Of a DNA stretch of 30,317 nucleotides, positions 8,560 to 16,376 are shown piece by piece. Position 1 is the stretch's first letter. The number at the start of each line of letters is the position of its first letter. The position numbers and the translations under genes are program-made. Source of the DNA: Candidatus Naiadarchaeum limnaeum (GTDB taxonomy: Archaea > Undinarchaeota > Undinarchaeia > Undinarchaeales > Naiadarchaeaceae). The notes under the pieces were generated by a model, which saw nothing but the letters and a program-made list of their open reading frames with translations, ran no database searches and had not been told where the DNA came from. Location of the stretch: contig DVAB01000004.1 in assembly GCA_014189685.1 (NCBI GenBank), forward strand, positions 1 to 30,317, read 5' to 3'.

Positions 8560-10041
8560 ATGAAAAGTCTAAACAAGCTTTTAGTTATTTCACTATTAGC
8601 CATAGTTTTAATTTTTTCAGGATGCATTGGAGGCGGAGATAGAAAAAATCAAACTTTTGGCTCTGGGCTGAATGTTATTTCTTTCACTGCTCTAAGACAA
8701 GTTGATTCTGCTGAGCAATTTGATTTGGATTTAGTTGTCCAAAATATTGGAGATAAAGACGCAACAAACATTCAAGCAGATCTTTTTCAAACATCTGCAA
8801 TTACAATTCTAAACAATAGAGTTCAAACAGAATCAAGACTTTTGCCTCCAGATATTGAAAAAGGAATTGAAGGAGAGGATACAATTTTTTCTTGGAGCCT
8901 TCAAGCTCCAACACTTACAGAAGACCAAACAAAATCTTTGCAAGCAAGAATAACTTATGATTACACAAGCACTGCAACTTCTAATTTGTACATAGTTTCA
9001 AAAGCTGAGCTAGATGAAAAAGGTGCGCATGCTTTTCCAACTTATTCTACTAGTTCGCGCGGCCCAGTAACCTTGAGTATTGTTGAAATGCCTCCTTTCA
9101 AAGTTACTTCAGGACAAACAAACGCTCGCGTTCAAGTTAACCTAATAATTGAAAATACCGGATTTGGCCGCGTTGTAAATAATGAAGTTAGAGATTTTGC
9201 AATTGTCTTAAAAGGAGAAGGAACTGAGCGTGATATAACAAATAATTGTCCAGATATAGTGAGCGGAAGAATTAAATTATATGGAAAGGAGCAGGAGCGC
9301 TCAATCAGATGCTCACTTGTTTTGCCATTTTCTGAAACTGCTGTTTCTTATATTGTAGAGGCAGAAATGGGTTATACATATTATATTGATACAAATCCGC
9401 TTGCAGTTAGAGTAAAGGGTGGTACTGGAACTAGCAGTACTACTGTGATTACTTACAGACAACCAGCATCACTACAGAATGAGCCTATTGGAGATTGGTG
9501 GGATGATATAGTGGATATATGTGTCGACAAATGGGGACTCAGAGACCCCTATTTTATAGCAGCTATTGTAAAAAAAGAGAGTTGGTTTGACGCATCCGCA
9601 TTCAACGCTGGTGAAAAGCAAGCTTGGGAAGCTTACCAAAGCGGTCAAACAACTGTCAAGCCCTGGCACGAAGAATACTATGGAAAAGGATTAATGCAGA
9701 TAACTGGCCCATGGATAGCTGGAGTTCCAAGGCCAAGCACTTTTGAATGGCAATACAATATGCCGCCTGAAGCAATACAAACTCAAGCTCCAGTGATGAC
9801 AGATGCTTATAACGGAAGGCAAAATTTAGACAGAGGCTGCTGGTATATGAAAGCGTTGCTCAATCACTATGGCAATGACCAGTATAAAGCAGCAACAGCT
9901 TATAGGTTTGGCTGGCAGGGTACTGATGCTGGTTCTTTTGATCCTTATGATAATAATTATGTCAATGATGTCTTCAGGTATAAGAGCGAATATTTGCAAA
10001 ATGTCGGCTATACAGAAAATCAATTTCCAAGCAGACCATAA
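8560..10041 (+). CDS. Surface lipoprotein 3 of 5 with C-terminal lytic transglycosylase (SLT/lysozyme-like) domain
   Basis: 493 aa. Lipobox IFSGC (lipidated Cys 22). Two Ig/CARDB-like modules follow (about 35-160, with 'LDLVVQNIGDKDATNIQ'; about 168-288, with 'VQVNLIIENTGFGRVVNN'), then a Ser/Thr linker (about 288-300). Residues about 311-493 match the SLT lysozyme-like fold: IAAIVKKESWFDASAFN with the expected catalytic Glu at 340 followed by Ser, GLMQIT at 377-382 (family motif GLMQ), a helix with NLDRGCWYMKALLNHYGND, and AYRFG at 447-451 in place of the usual AYNxG. These enzymes cleave the MurNAc-GlcNAc backbone of peptidoglycan, a polymer archaea lack. The target is therefore probably foreign, or an unusual glycan. 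I infer a lipid-tethered, outward-facing enzyme aimed at another cell. Activity is unproven. Confidence 0.85.
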   Translation: MKSLNKLLVISLLAIVLIFSGCIGGGDRKNQTFGSGLNVISFTALRQVDSAEQFDLDLVVQNIGDKDATNIQADLFQTSAITILNNRVQTESRLLPPDIEKGIEGEDTIFSWSLQAPTLTEDQTKSLQARITYDYTSTATSNLYIVSKAELDEKGAHAFPTYSTSSRGPVTLSIVEMPPFKVTSGQTNARVQVNLIIENTGFGRVVNNEVRDFAIVLKGEGTERDITNNCPDIVSGRIKLYGKEQERSIRCSLVLPFSETAVSYIVEAEMGYTYYIDTNPLAVRVKGGTGTSSTTVITYRQPASLQNEPIGDWWDDIVDICVDKWGLRDPYFIAAIVKKESWFDASAFNAGEKQAWEAYQSGQTTVKPWHEEYYGKGLMQITGPWIAGVPRPSTFEWQYNMPPEAIQTQAPVMTDAYNGRQNLDRGCWYMKALLNHYGNDQYKAATAYRFGWQGTDAGSFDPYDNNYVNDVFRYKSEYLQNVGYTENQFPSRP

Positions 10042-10050
10042 AAATATAAG
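10041..10050 (+). promoter_or_regulatory. TATA-like box for lipoprotein 4
   Basis: AAAATATAAG lies 24-33 nt before the ATG at 10074, immediately after the stop of the SLT-domain gene. The spacing fits a leaderless archaeal start. Confidence 0.45.
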
Positions 10051-10073
10051 TAAGGCTAAACAAAAAAGCAATA

Positions 10074-11057
10074 ATGAACAAGAAATTAATTCCAATCCTA
10101 ACTTTAATAGCAATAGCATTTATTGTAGGCTGCCTTGAACGCGGTGGAGATGGAATAAAAGAAGGCTATCCAGGAGTTATAGTAACAGATTTTACTCCAA
10201 CAATTTCAACTGTGCGCGCCGGAAGTCCAATAGATTTTTTTGTAACAGTTCAAAATCAAGGATTTTTTGATGCGCAGAATGTAAATATTTTAATTTTTAA
10301 TTGTGGCCCCTCAAACACAGGAAAAAGCTCTGCAAAAACTCCTCCTGATTACGATTACACTTGCAATAATCCGGTATTTCAAAATGATTTTAATCTTGCA
10401 AAGCCTGACCGCGATTTAGGAATTGTAGGAGAAATAAAAGAGGCTGAAGTTTCTCTTGACACAGACCCTGCAGGTTTTCCGGAAGGAAGAAGCCCACAAA
10501 CTTTTACTGCCAGAGTTATTTATGATTACAAAACAACAGGGGCAATCGATACAGTATTTACAACTTTTGCAAACTGGAAAGAAAAATCAGGAAGAATAAC
10601 AACAGGCCCGCTTAACATGTTTAGCGAGCCAGCTCCTCTAACTTTATTTTTGAATGCACCTCGGGAGCCAATTGTAATTGACAATCCAGCCAATCAGCAA
10701 AATTTCACAGTAGGATTATCAATTAGAAATACCGGAGGAGGATTTGTTAAGGATAAACTTTTAACTAAAATAAAACTCTGCTATAACCCACAATTTATTG
10801 AGCCTGTTCTAGACACTGTAACAGGGCAACATGGTGATTTCAATCGCACAATTGAGGGGGGAAATTGTTTGGTTGTGCTCCCTGGAAACGATAATCTAAA
10901 ATTAGTCGGATTAACAAATCAATACAGGGACGTTGATGCTCGATTTAGAAATGTTCCCAACGCAATTAAAATTCAGGATGTAACAACATTTGAGGCTGAA
11001 CTAACATACGCATACACTTATGATAGATCAACAAGTGTAACGATTTTGAATGCTTAG
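10074..11057 (+). CDS. Surface lipoprotein 4 of 5, two Ig-like modules only
   Basis: The 327-aa product starts MNKKLIPILTLIAIAFIVGC (lipidated Cys 20). Module one opens with 'GVIVTDFTPTISTVRAGSPI' and continues 'FVTVQNQGFFDAQNVNI'. The bridging strand is 'ARVIYDYKTTGAIDTVF'. Module two has 'FTVGLSIRNTGGGFVKDKLL', and the protein ends with a strand of the type 'AELTYAYTYDRSTSVTI'. These strand signatures recur at equivalent positions in all five lipoproteins. Like lipoprotein 2 it lacks any C-terminal cargo. Its TAG stop abuts the ATG of lipoprotein 5 with no gap, so the two are almost certainly co-translated. No enzyme motif is visible; an adhesive or structural role is inferred. Confidence 0.8.
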   Translation: MNKKLIPILTLIAIAFIVGCLERGGDGIKEGYPGVIVTDFTPTISTVRAGSPIDFFVTVQNQGFFDAQNVNILIFNCGPSNTGKSSAKTPPDYDYTCNNPVFQNDFNLAKPDRDLGIVGEIKEAEVSLDTDPAGFPEGRSPQTFTARVIYDYKTTGAIDTVFTTFANWKEKSGRITTGPLNMFSEPAPLTLFLNAPREPIVIDNPANQQNFTVGLSIRNTGGGFVKDKLLTKIKLCYNPQFIEPVLDTVTGQHGDFNRTIEGGNCLVVLPGNDNLKLVGLTNQYRDVDARFRNVPNAIKIQDVTTFEAELTYAYTYDRSTSVTILNA

Positions 11058-12233
11058 ATGAAAAAACTAATCCCCTTTCTCATATTTATAGGAATTTTCT
11101 TAACAACAGTTTCTTTTTCAGGGTGTATAGGAAAAAAAGCAGAATGCCCTGTTGTTGTTTCACAGACAGAAGGAGTTGTCATAACAAGATTTGAGCCTTC
11201 TTATGACTTAATTCCTGTTGGCGATATTATAGGGTTAGTTGCAGAAATACAAAACAGGGGAAATGCAAGAGCGCGCAACATAAACTTAACATTATGGGCC
11301 CATCCTGGATTTTTACTTTTGGATAAAGATCCCTATAAGGATGGTATAACAAGGCGTGGGCTTGCTGATTTAGATAAGACAGACGCAACTATGGATGCAC
11401 CCCGATTAGATATATGTAGCGCAGGAGATTCTCAAGTTGTGCAGTGGCAATTGCAAGCTGGCTGCGACCCTCGCGAAACTCCTCTGGCAATTGCAGTTGA
11501 TTATGATTACGAGTCAGATGGATGGGCATCTGTCTTTATTGTTAGTTCAGAAGAATTCAGAAAAACAGGCGGGAAGTTTTCTGAAAAAGGCCAGAACTTT
11601 CCATCCGCAGGCCCGATTCAAGTAATTATTGAACCATTGCAGACAGAGCCTGTTATTCTAAGTCGATCTGCTCCAAACTTTGATGTCCGAGTTAAATTTA
11701 AAAATTTGGCAGATGGAGTTGCAGGAATAGAGGGAAGCGGCAATCTAGCTTTAGTAGAACTAACAGTTCAAGGACCTTGCAGATTTACTGAATTAAATGT
11801 TGGCCGAGATCCTTCTGATGACCGAAGGATTACATGGGGAACTTATCCCTACAGAAATCAAGTCACTTTGCGCGTTGGCGAGCAGGAAGCTTTTAAAATT
11901 GCCAAGCTTGAATATGATGATAATTTTGATAATTTTGTGAAAGATTTTTGCAGAATAAACGCTAATGTTGATTATCACTACAGAGTTGTTGAGGAAGTAA
12001 GGAAAAAGGTTGGAATAGCAGGGTCATCATCCCAAGTTAAAGAGTGCAGGGTAGGAGCTACTTGTACAGATGCTTGCAGGCAAGATGGTTTTGACTATGG
12101 AAGATGTGTTCCAGAAGAGCTTGCTGTAAGCGATACAATCCCAGATTTGTGTGGAATAGGGTCGGATACAACTTTAATTTGTGAGTGTAAGAATTTCCCA
12201 GAGGGCCCAGGTGAAAGGCCAGTTAGCGGTTAG
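11058..12233 (+). CDS. Surface lipoprotein 5 of 5 with Cys-rich CS-alpha-beta-like C-terminus
   Basis: 391 aa. Lipobox VSFSGC (lipidated Cys 23). Module one has 'GVVITRFEPSYDLIPVGDI' and 'LVAEIQNRGNARARNINL'; the bridging strand is 'AVDYDYESDGWASVFIV'. Module two has 'FDVRVKFKNLADGVAGIEG', ending near 'NANVDYHYRVVEEVRKKV'. After a Ser-rich hinge, residues 330-391 hold seven cysteines (330, 336, 340, 350, 365, 375, 377). The arrangement is C-x5-CxxxC, a GxC (Y-G-R-C at 350), then CxC (375-377). This is the spacing of CS-alpha-beta peptides such as insect drosomycin and scorpion toxins, with one additional cysteine. A disulfide-stabilised binding or toxic tip on a lipoprotein is inferred; a chance Cys-rich module is the alternative. 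It starts directly after the stop of lipoprotein 4. Confidence 0.8.
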   Translation: MKKLIPFLIFIGIFLTTVSFSGCIGKKAECPVVVSQTEGVVITRFEPSYDLIPVGDIIGLVAEIQNRGNARARNINLTLWAHPGFLLLDKDPYKDGITRRGLADLDKTDATMDAPRLDICSAGDSQVVQWQLQAGCDPRETPLAIAVDYDYESDGWASVFIVSSEEFRKTGGKFSEKGQNFPSAGPIQVIIEPLQTEPVILSRSAPNFDVRVKFKNLADGVAGIEGSGNLALVELTVQGPCRFTELNVGRDPSDDRRITWGTYPYRNQVTLRVGEQEAFKIAKLEYDDNFDNFVKDFCRINANVDYHYRVVEEVRKKVGIAGSSSQVKECRVGATCTDACRQDGFDYGRCVPEELAVSDTIPDLCGIGSDTTLICECKNFPEGPGERPVSG

Positions 12234-12240
12234 TATAGTT

Positions 12241-13482
12241 TTAATATTCCCCTAAAGTTTTCTGCGGTTTTTTCTTTTTTGCTATTCCAGAAATTTTTGC
12301 CACTCCGTAAACTCCATCATAACCAGGAATAATCTCAATTTTTCCTTCTCTGTTATCAATTATTAACTTTACAAGTTTTTCATCAACAGCTTTTTTTAAT
12401 TCGCTTTCATTTGTTTCAAGTAAAATATTCAATTCATTCTTAAATTTTCCAATTAACAAATCATAAATTTCAAAAACTTTCTTTGAATGAGCTTGTTCCA
12501 AGCCCAAATATCCTGCAATTACTTCTGCGAGCGGAATTAATCTGTAAAAATCTGGCTTTCCTTTTGGTTTAAATCCATCTTGACGATCTGCAAGCTCATC
12601 CACTCTATGAAGAACTCCAATTGTTAATTTGCGGCCGCATTTTGGGCATTTATTATTTTTCGCAATTGATTCTTTCGGGCTTAAAGAAATATTGCAAGAC
12701 CTGTGGCCATCAAAATGATATTTTCCATAATTCGGGTCAACTTCAATCGTTCCAAGAAAACCTTCTCCTGTGCGAATTGCTTTAATTAAATTTTTATAGC
12801 TTAATTCAATATCCAAAATGTTGCACTCGCGGCCCATTCTCCATGGCCAATAGCTGTGCGAATCTGAATTTGAAACTAAAGTAAAGCGGTCTAATTTACT
12901 TAATCTCCAATTCATTTGTGGATCGCTTGAGAGTCCGGTTTCCAAAGCAAAAATTTCATTGCTCTTATCTAAAAAACATTCCTCAACAGAATTAAATCCT
13001 GAATTGCTCCCGAAAATTGAAAACCACGGAGTCCAAGCATGCGCAGGGATTATTTCAATTTCTTTTGAGATTTCTTTTAACTTTTCAACTAATTCGACAC
13101 AGGAAAAAGTAAAAGTTGGGCGGCCATCTTCTTTCAAATTTCCTTTATCTTTTAAGAAATCACTTATTTGTTCTACAGTCTCAAAATTAGGTGCCAATAA
13201 AATGTTATGAATTTTTCTAATTTTTCCATCCTGTTCATAAATATTTGAAATCTCAGCCTGCAAAACAAATGGAAATCCGTTATTGCTTTTGTAAATTCCC
13301 TTCTCATCCTCTTTCAATTCGCGCTTTAATTCCTTAATCCATTCAGGATGGGTAAAATCCCCTGTGCCCAAAAGTGAAAGCCCTTTTTTCCGTGCCCAGT
13401 ATTCAATTTTTTCTAAACTTAAATCTTTACTGCACGCTCGACTGAATCTTGAATGTAAATGTAAGTCTGCGAACAATTTCAT
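12241..13482 (-). CDS. Endonuclease Q (PHP-type DNA repair nuclease)
   Basis: EndoQ, described from Thermococcales, nicks DNA 5' of deaminated bases (uracil, hypoxanthine, xanthine) and abasic sites. The 413-aa length and motif order match. The PHP metal site has D6-H8-H10 (ADLHLHSRFSRACSKD), GTGDFTHPEW at 39-48, E77, H92, H148 and SDSH at 206-209. The zinc part has C263, C279-xx-C282 and the strongly conserved 'LTIGVLHRVDELADR'. A GTG at 13497 would add five residues. I choose the ATG at 13482 because a TATA-like block (13507-13515) lies about 29 nt upstream and because family members start at the PHP strand. It is convergent with lipoprotein 5 (7-nt gap) and divergent from the aminotransferase. 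With Ogg2 at 22589 it gives the cell two base-damage repair entry points. Confidence 0.9.
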   Translation of the reverse strand: MKLFADLHLHSRFSRACSKDLSLEKIEYWARKKGLSLLGTGDFTHPEWIKELKRELKEDEKGIYKSNNGFPFVLQAEISNIYEQDGKIRKIHNILLAPNFETVEQISDFLKDKGNLKEDGRPTFTFSCVELVEKLKEISKEIEIIPAHAWTPWFSIFGSNSGFNSVEECFLDKSNEIFALETGLSSDPQMNWRLSKLDRFTLVSNSDSHSYWPWRMGRECNILDIELSYKNLIKAIRTGEGFLGTIEVDPNYGKYHFDGHRSCNISLSPKESIAKNNKCPKCGRKLTIGVLHRVDELADRQDGFKPKGKPDFYRLIPLAEVIAGYLGLEQAHSKKVFEIYDLLIGKFKNELNILLETNESELKKAVDEKLVKLIIDNREGKIEIIPGYDGVYGVAKISGIAKKKKPQKTLGEY

Positions 13483-13506
13483 TATCCCACAACCCACTCT
13501 TAATAT

Positions 13507-13525
13507 GATATAAAAGTTTAAATAT
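13507..13525. promoter_or_regulatory. Divergent promoter between endonuclease Q and the aminotransferase
   Basis: The 60-nt gap between ATGs 13482 (-) and 13543 (+) holds one AT-rich block near its middle. GATATAAAA (13507-13515) is TTTTATATC on the minus strand, about 29 nt before the EndoQ ATG. TTTAAATAT (13517-13525) lies 18-26 nt before the aminotransferase ATG. The boxes touch each other, so TBP probably serves one direction at a time. Confidence 0.5.
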
Positions 13526-13542
13526 CAATTGCCCCTCTACTA

Positions 13543-14572
13543 ATGGAAAAGGTGATGCCAATGAAAAACAAGAAAATTAATTTGAAAGAGAATTTGAGCA
13601 ATATAGATTGCTCGCTGGGAGTTAATCCATATTCTGGTTATCATTGGCATCTCAGTTGAGTTTTCGGAATTAGTAAAGAACTACCCAAGTGAGAGTTCTG
13701 AGAAAAAGCTGAAAGAAGGAATAGCAGAATTTCTAAAAATCAGCGAGAGCCAAATTTTTCTTGGGAACGGCTCGATGGGTGTGCTTGACAGGATTAACAA
13801 GGCGCTTTTGAAGCCAAAAAGTTTAGTCCTTGGGTTTGAGCCGCAGTTTACTGTTTTCGAGGAGAATGTAAATTCTTTTGGCGCAGTATACAAATCGCTT
13901 AAGCTAAAAGAAAATTACAAATTCGCTGTAGAGGAATTCGTGCTATTTATTGAAAACAATCCCAAACACAAAATTGTCTATATAGACAATCCGAGCAATC
14001 CAACAGGGCAAATAATTCCTTTAAAAGAAATTGAGAAAGTTGCAAAGGTAGCGAATGTGCTAATTGTTGACGAAGCTTACGGCGAGTTTATGCCGAAGAA
14101 AAATTCTGCGGTTAATTTGTTGAAAGATTTTGATACTGTCATTGTTACTCGCAGCTTTTCAAAAGGATTTGGGCTGGCAGGATTAAGAATCGGATACGGC
14201 ATAATGAACAAAAAATTTGGAAAGTTGTACGAAAAAGCAAGGCTGCCATTTGAGTTCAACATAGTAGGGCTTGAGGTTGCATTCAAAGCCTTGCAATCAA
14301 ATTTAATAGCTGAAAGCATACCGAAAATCAAAGCAGAAAAGAAATTTTTAATTGTTAACTTTAAAAAGCTTGGCTTTGAAATTGCGCAAACAGATTTATC
14401 AGTGCCGATATTTTTGGCTAAATGCAGTAAAATTCCAAATCTCAAAAAAGTTTTCTCAGAACGTGGAATTTTAACCGGCGAGTACGCGACAAAAACTAAT
14501 AATGAAGTTAGAATCAGAATCCCAGGCTCAATGAAAAAATGCAGAGAAATAATCAAAAGAATTTCAAACTAG
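13543..14572 (+). pseudogene. HisC/CobD-type PLP aminotransferase broken by a frameshift
   Basis: Fold-type I aminotransferase of the histidinol-phosphate aminotransferase/threonine-phosphate decarboxylase group. From the ATG at 13543 the frame encodes an N-terminal part ending 'NIDCSLGVNPYSGYHWHLS' and meets TGA at 13657-13659. The rest continues in the +1 frame, which is open from 13607: EFSELVKNYPSE, then FLGNGSMGVLDRINKAL, VYIDNPSNPTGQ (Asn of the PLP site), VDEAYGEF and SFSKGFGLAGLRIGYG with the PLP lysine. Both halves together make one normal protein of about 340 residues, slightly short near the break. Joining CTC-AGT to GAG while skipping one T restores the frame. It may be a sequencing or assembly error, a recent pseudogene, or a +1 recoding site at UGA. 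The ATG at 13775 would give only the 265-aa C-terminal part. Confidence 0.75.
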
Positions 14573-14573
14573 C

Positions 14574-15377
14574 TCAGCCTATATACTTTGTTTTTTCTTC
14601 CTCTTCCTTCTCTCCCTCTTCTGCAGTTTCCTCTTCCTTCTTGACCATCTTGCGCATCATTCTCTCCAATCCAACGCGGAATTTTTCAAGCTCTTTTGCT
14701 CTTTTATCAAGCTCGCCAAGCTGAATTTCTATTTTTAGATGCTTGCTTAAAACTCTAATCACAGCTTCTGCTGCTTTTGCATCAATTAAAAGCGGATGCC
14801 CTGGGGTTTCCCCCATCAAGCAAACAGCATTCATCCCCCTTAACTGCGATAATCCAACTAATAATCCGCTTGCGCCAACAATTCCGCCTCTGAATTCTCC
14901 TTCCCCGCTCTTAAAACTAACATTATAATTTTCAAACTCTTTAATTAAAGCAGGAGAAGTTCCAGCCCCGTAAACTTTTGGCTCTTTCAAAAGCTTTCCA
15001 GTTGCATAACCACCAATAGTAATAACATCACTTACTTTGAACTCCTGTGCCACATCTAAAATTTTTGTGCAAATCTCATATTGCCCCGTAATAGTAGCTG
15101 CCTGTGCTTCTCCAACCACAATAATTATATCGCGCTTTCCTTTGCCAGTTATTGCAAAAAAATTATTTGTTATCATATCAACTGTTCCCCCTGGATTTAT
15201 CATTACTTGCGGCGGAAAATGAGGGCTGTAAAGCTCTGCAAATTTTTTTCCCTTTAATTCTTTAACTAAATGTTCTGCTACAAGTCTTCCAACTTGTCCA
15301 AATCCTGGTAGGCCTTCTATTAAAACAGGGTTCTTTAATTTTGGTTTTTCTCCAAAATATTTAACAAACGTTTCCAT
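14574..15377 (-). CDS. PAC2-family proteasome assembly chaperone (PbaB-like)
   Basis: Archaeal PAC2/DUF75 proteins (PbaA/PbaB) are proteasome-assembly chaperone homologues that bind proteasome alpha rings. Evidence is the opening 'NPVLIEGLPGFGQVGRLVA' (about 16-34), 'GEAQAATITGQYEIC', 'VITIGGYATGK', 'VGASGLLVGLSQLRGM' and 'CLMGETPGHPLLIDAKAAEAV', all family hallmarks, in a 267-residue protein. The C-terminus is a helix followed by a Glu/Lys-rich tail ending KTKYIG. This is not a clean HbYX proteasome-docking motif, so the docking mode is uncertain. The ATG at 15377 overlaps the Nop10 stop in a TGATG junction, so translation is coupled. A GTG one codon earlier is less likely. The aIF2-alpha-Nop10-PAC2 order is a conserved archaeal cluster, and that context supports all three calls. 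Confidence 0.9.
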   Translation of the reverse strand: METFVKYFGEKPKLKNPVLIEGLPGFGQVGRLVAEHLVKELKGKKFAELYSPHFPPQVMINPGGTVDMITNNFFAITGKGKRDIIIVVGEAQAATITGQYEICTKILDVAQEFKVSDVITIGGYATGKLLKEPKVYGAGTSPALIKEFENYNVSFKSGEGEFRGGIVGASGLLVGLSQLRGMNAVCLMGETPGHPLLIDAKAAEAVIRVLSKHLKIEIQLGELDKRAKELEKFRVGLERMMRKMVKKEEETAEEGEKEEEEKTKYIG

Positions 15378-15544
15378 CACGCCTCACTAAGCAATTGTTT
15401 CTTATATAATCTTCTATACTTTCCGTATTTATCCTCAGGGGAAAATTTTGCAGGCTCTGGATTAACAGTTTCTGCACCACAATTATGGCATTTTTTCTTT
15501 AAAGTATAAGTCGAACATTTTTTGCACTTAAGTATTTTTGCCAT
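15377..15544 (-). CDS. nop10: Nop10, H/ACA RNP subunit
   Basis: Nop10 is the small zinc-binding protein that joins Cbf5, Gar1 and L7Ae in the H/ACA pseudouridylation complex. The 55-residue reading frame starts MAKILKCKKCSTYTLKKKC. It carries C7-xx-C10 and C19-xx-C22 (the archaeal zinc site), the TYTLK strand, 'PAKFSPEDKYGKYRR' and a basic C-terminal helix ending KKQLLSEA, as in the family. Its ATG overlaps the aIF2-alpha stop (TAATG at 15546-15542) and its TGA overlaps the PAC2 start, so the three genes form a translationally coupled operon. Its presence implies that H/ACA guide RNAs are used, although I could not identify one with confidence in this window. Confidence 0.93.
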   Translation of the reverse strand: MAKILKCKKCSTYTLKKKCHNCGAETVNPEPAKFSPEDKYGKYRRLYKKQLLSEA

Positions 15545-16341
15545 TACCTAACAAGCTTTGCACTCCCTTGAGCTTTTGTCACTTCAGCCATGACTTCTTT
15601 TGAAAATTTATCAAGAGTTTGTTCAGCAATTTTATAATTCGGAGCTGTAATTTCAAGTCTGTATCTCGGCGCGCCTAAATACTTTAGAGTTAATTCGGTA
15701 TCTTTCCCTTTGTGAGTCTTAAGAGCTTTTGTAAGCGCTCCTTTAATTACCTCAATTCCATTTGAAGCTTTGCTTAAAAGTTCAAGATTTGCTTTAATTG
15801 TGACTCGTGGGATCTCTAGGTTTTCTTTTGCAATTTTCACAAGCTCTTTTTTCCAGTTCTCCGGAATTTTTGCCCCTTCAAAAGCATTTTCATCTTCAGT
15901 AAGCGATTTTTGTAAAACCACAAAAAGAGAATCAAATTTTTCAGACAAACTGTTAGCAATCTCACTAATTTTTTCTTTCTCTTTTAATCGCTCAGCTGCA
16001 AGCTCAATTAATTTTTTCGCGCGCTGCTCTCTTTTAAAATGCTCAAGGGTTTCCTTGCGCTGCGCAGCCTTTACACTTTTCAAGCTTAAGTCGATATGGC
16101 CCCTCTCTCTATCAACTCTTAAAACACGAAGAACAACTCTTTGCCCATCTTTTACATAATCATTTATGTTTCTAATCCATTTAGAAGCGATTTCTGAAAT
16201 ATGTATCATTCCTTCGCATCCAGGATACTCATCCAAGTTTGCGAACGCTCCATAGTTCTGGACTTTTATTATGGTTGCAACTACAAGCTCATCCTCTGAA
16301 GGATAAGAAATTTGTTGCTTAGTCTGCGGGTTAGTTGTCAT
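15544..16341 (-). CDS. Translation initiation factor aIF2 subunit alpha
   Basis: aIF2-alpha forms part of the aIF2 heterotrimer that carries initiator Met-tRNA to the small ribosomal subunit. The 265-aa protein has an N-terminal S1 domain (about 15-90: VVATIIKVQNYGAFANL, GCEGMIHISEIASKWI, GHIDLSLK), a central helical domain with 'EHFKREQRAKKLI', and a C-terminal alpha/beta domain (about 175-262: LEIPRVTIKANLELLS, GAPRYRLEITAPNYKIAE). Length and order are typical. A TATA box at 16369-16376 is about 28-35 nt from the ATG at 16341, so it has its own promoter even though L44e lies just 43 nt upstream. In many archaea S27e sits between L44e and aIF2-alpha; here that gene is absent. Confidence 0.95.
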   Translation of the reverse strand: MTTNPQTKQQISYPSEDELVVATIIKVQNYGAFANLDEYPGCEGMIHISEIASKWIRNINDYVKDGQRVVLRVLRVDRERGHIDLSLKSVKAAQRKETLEHFKREQRAKKLIELAAERLKEKEKISEIANSLSEKFDSLFVVLQKSLTEDENAFEGAKIPENWKKELVKIAKENLEIPRVTIKANLELLSKASNGIEVIKGALTKALKTHKGKDTELTLKYLGAPRYRLEITAPNYKIAEQTLDKFSKEVMAEVTKAQGSAKLVR

Positions 16342-16368
16342 AAGAGTGTTATTAGAATACCTAAGGGA

Positions 16369-16376
16369 TTTTATAG
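16369..16376 (-). promoter_or_regulatory. TATA box for the aIF2-alpha/Nop10/PAC2 operon
   Basis: CTATAAAA on the minus strand, 28-35 nt before the ATG at 16341. It lies between L44e and aIF2-alpha and gives the initiation-factor operon an independent start. Confidence 0.55.

Noticed and set aside
6237-12233. Class III (type IV pilin) signal peptides on the five tandem genes
   Set aside because: All five have the cysteine of a lipobox right at the end of the hydrophobic segment, with no cleavage site before the hydrophobic stretch, so lipoprotein processing is the better reading.
13483-13497. GTG start of endonuclease Q at 13497
   Set aside because: It would add five residues before the PHP strand, and the TATA-like block at 13507-13515 is too close for it. 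The ATG at 13482 fits both family and promoter.
14574-14600. HbYX proteasome-docking motif at the PAC2 C-terminus
   Set aside because: The last residues are KTKYIG; the penultimate residue is Ile, not Tyr, so the motif is not met.
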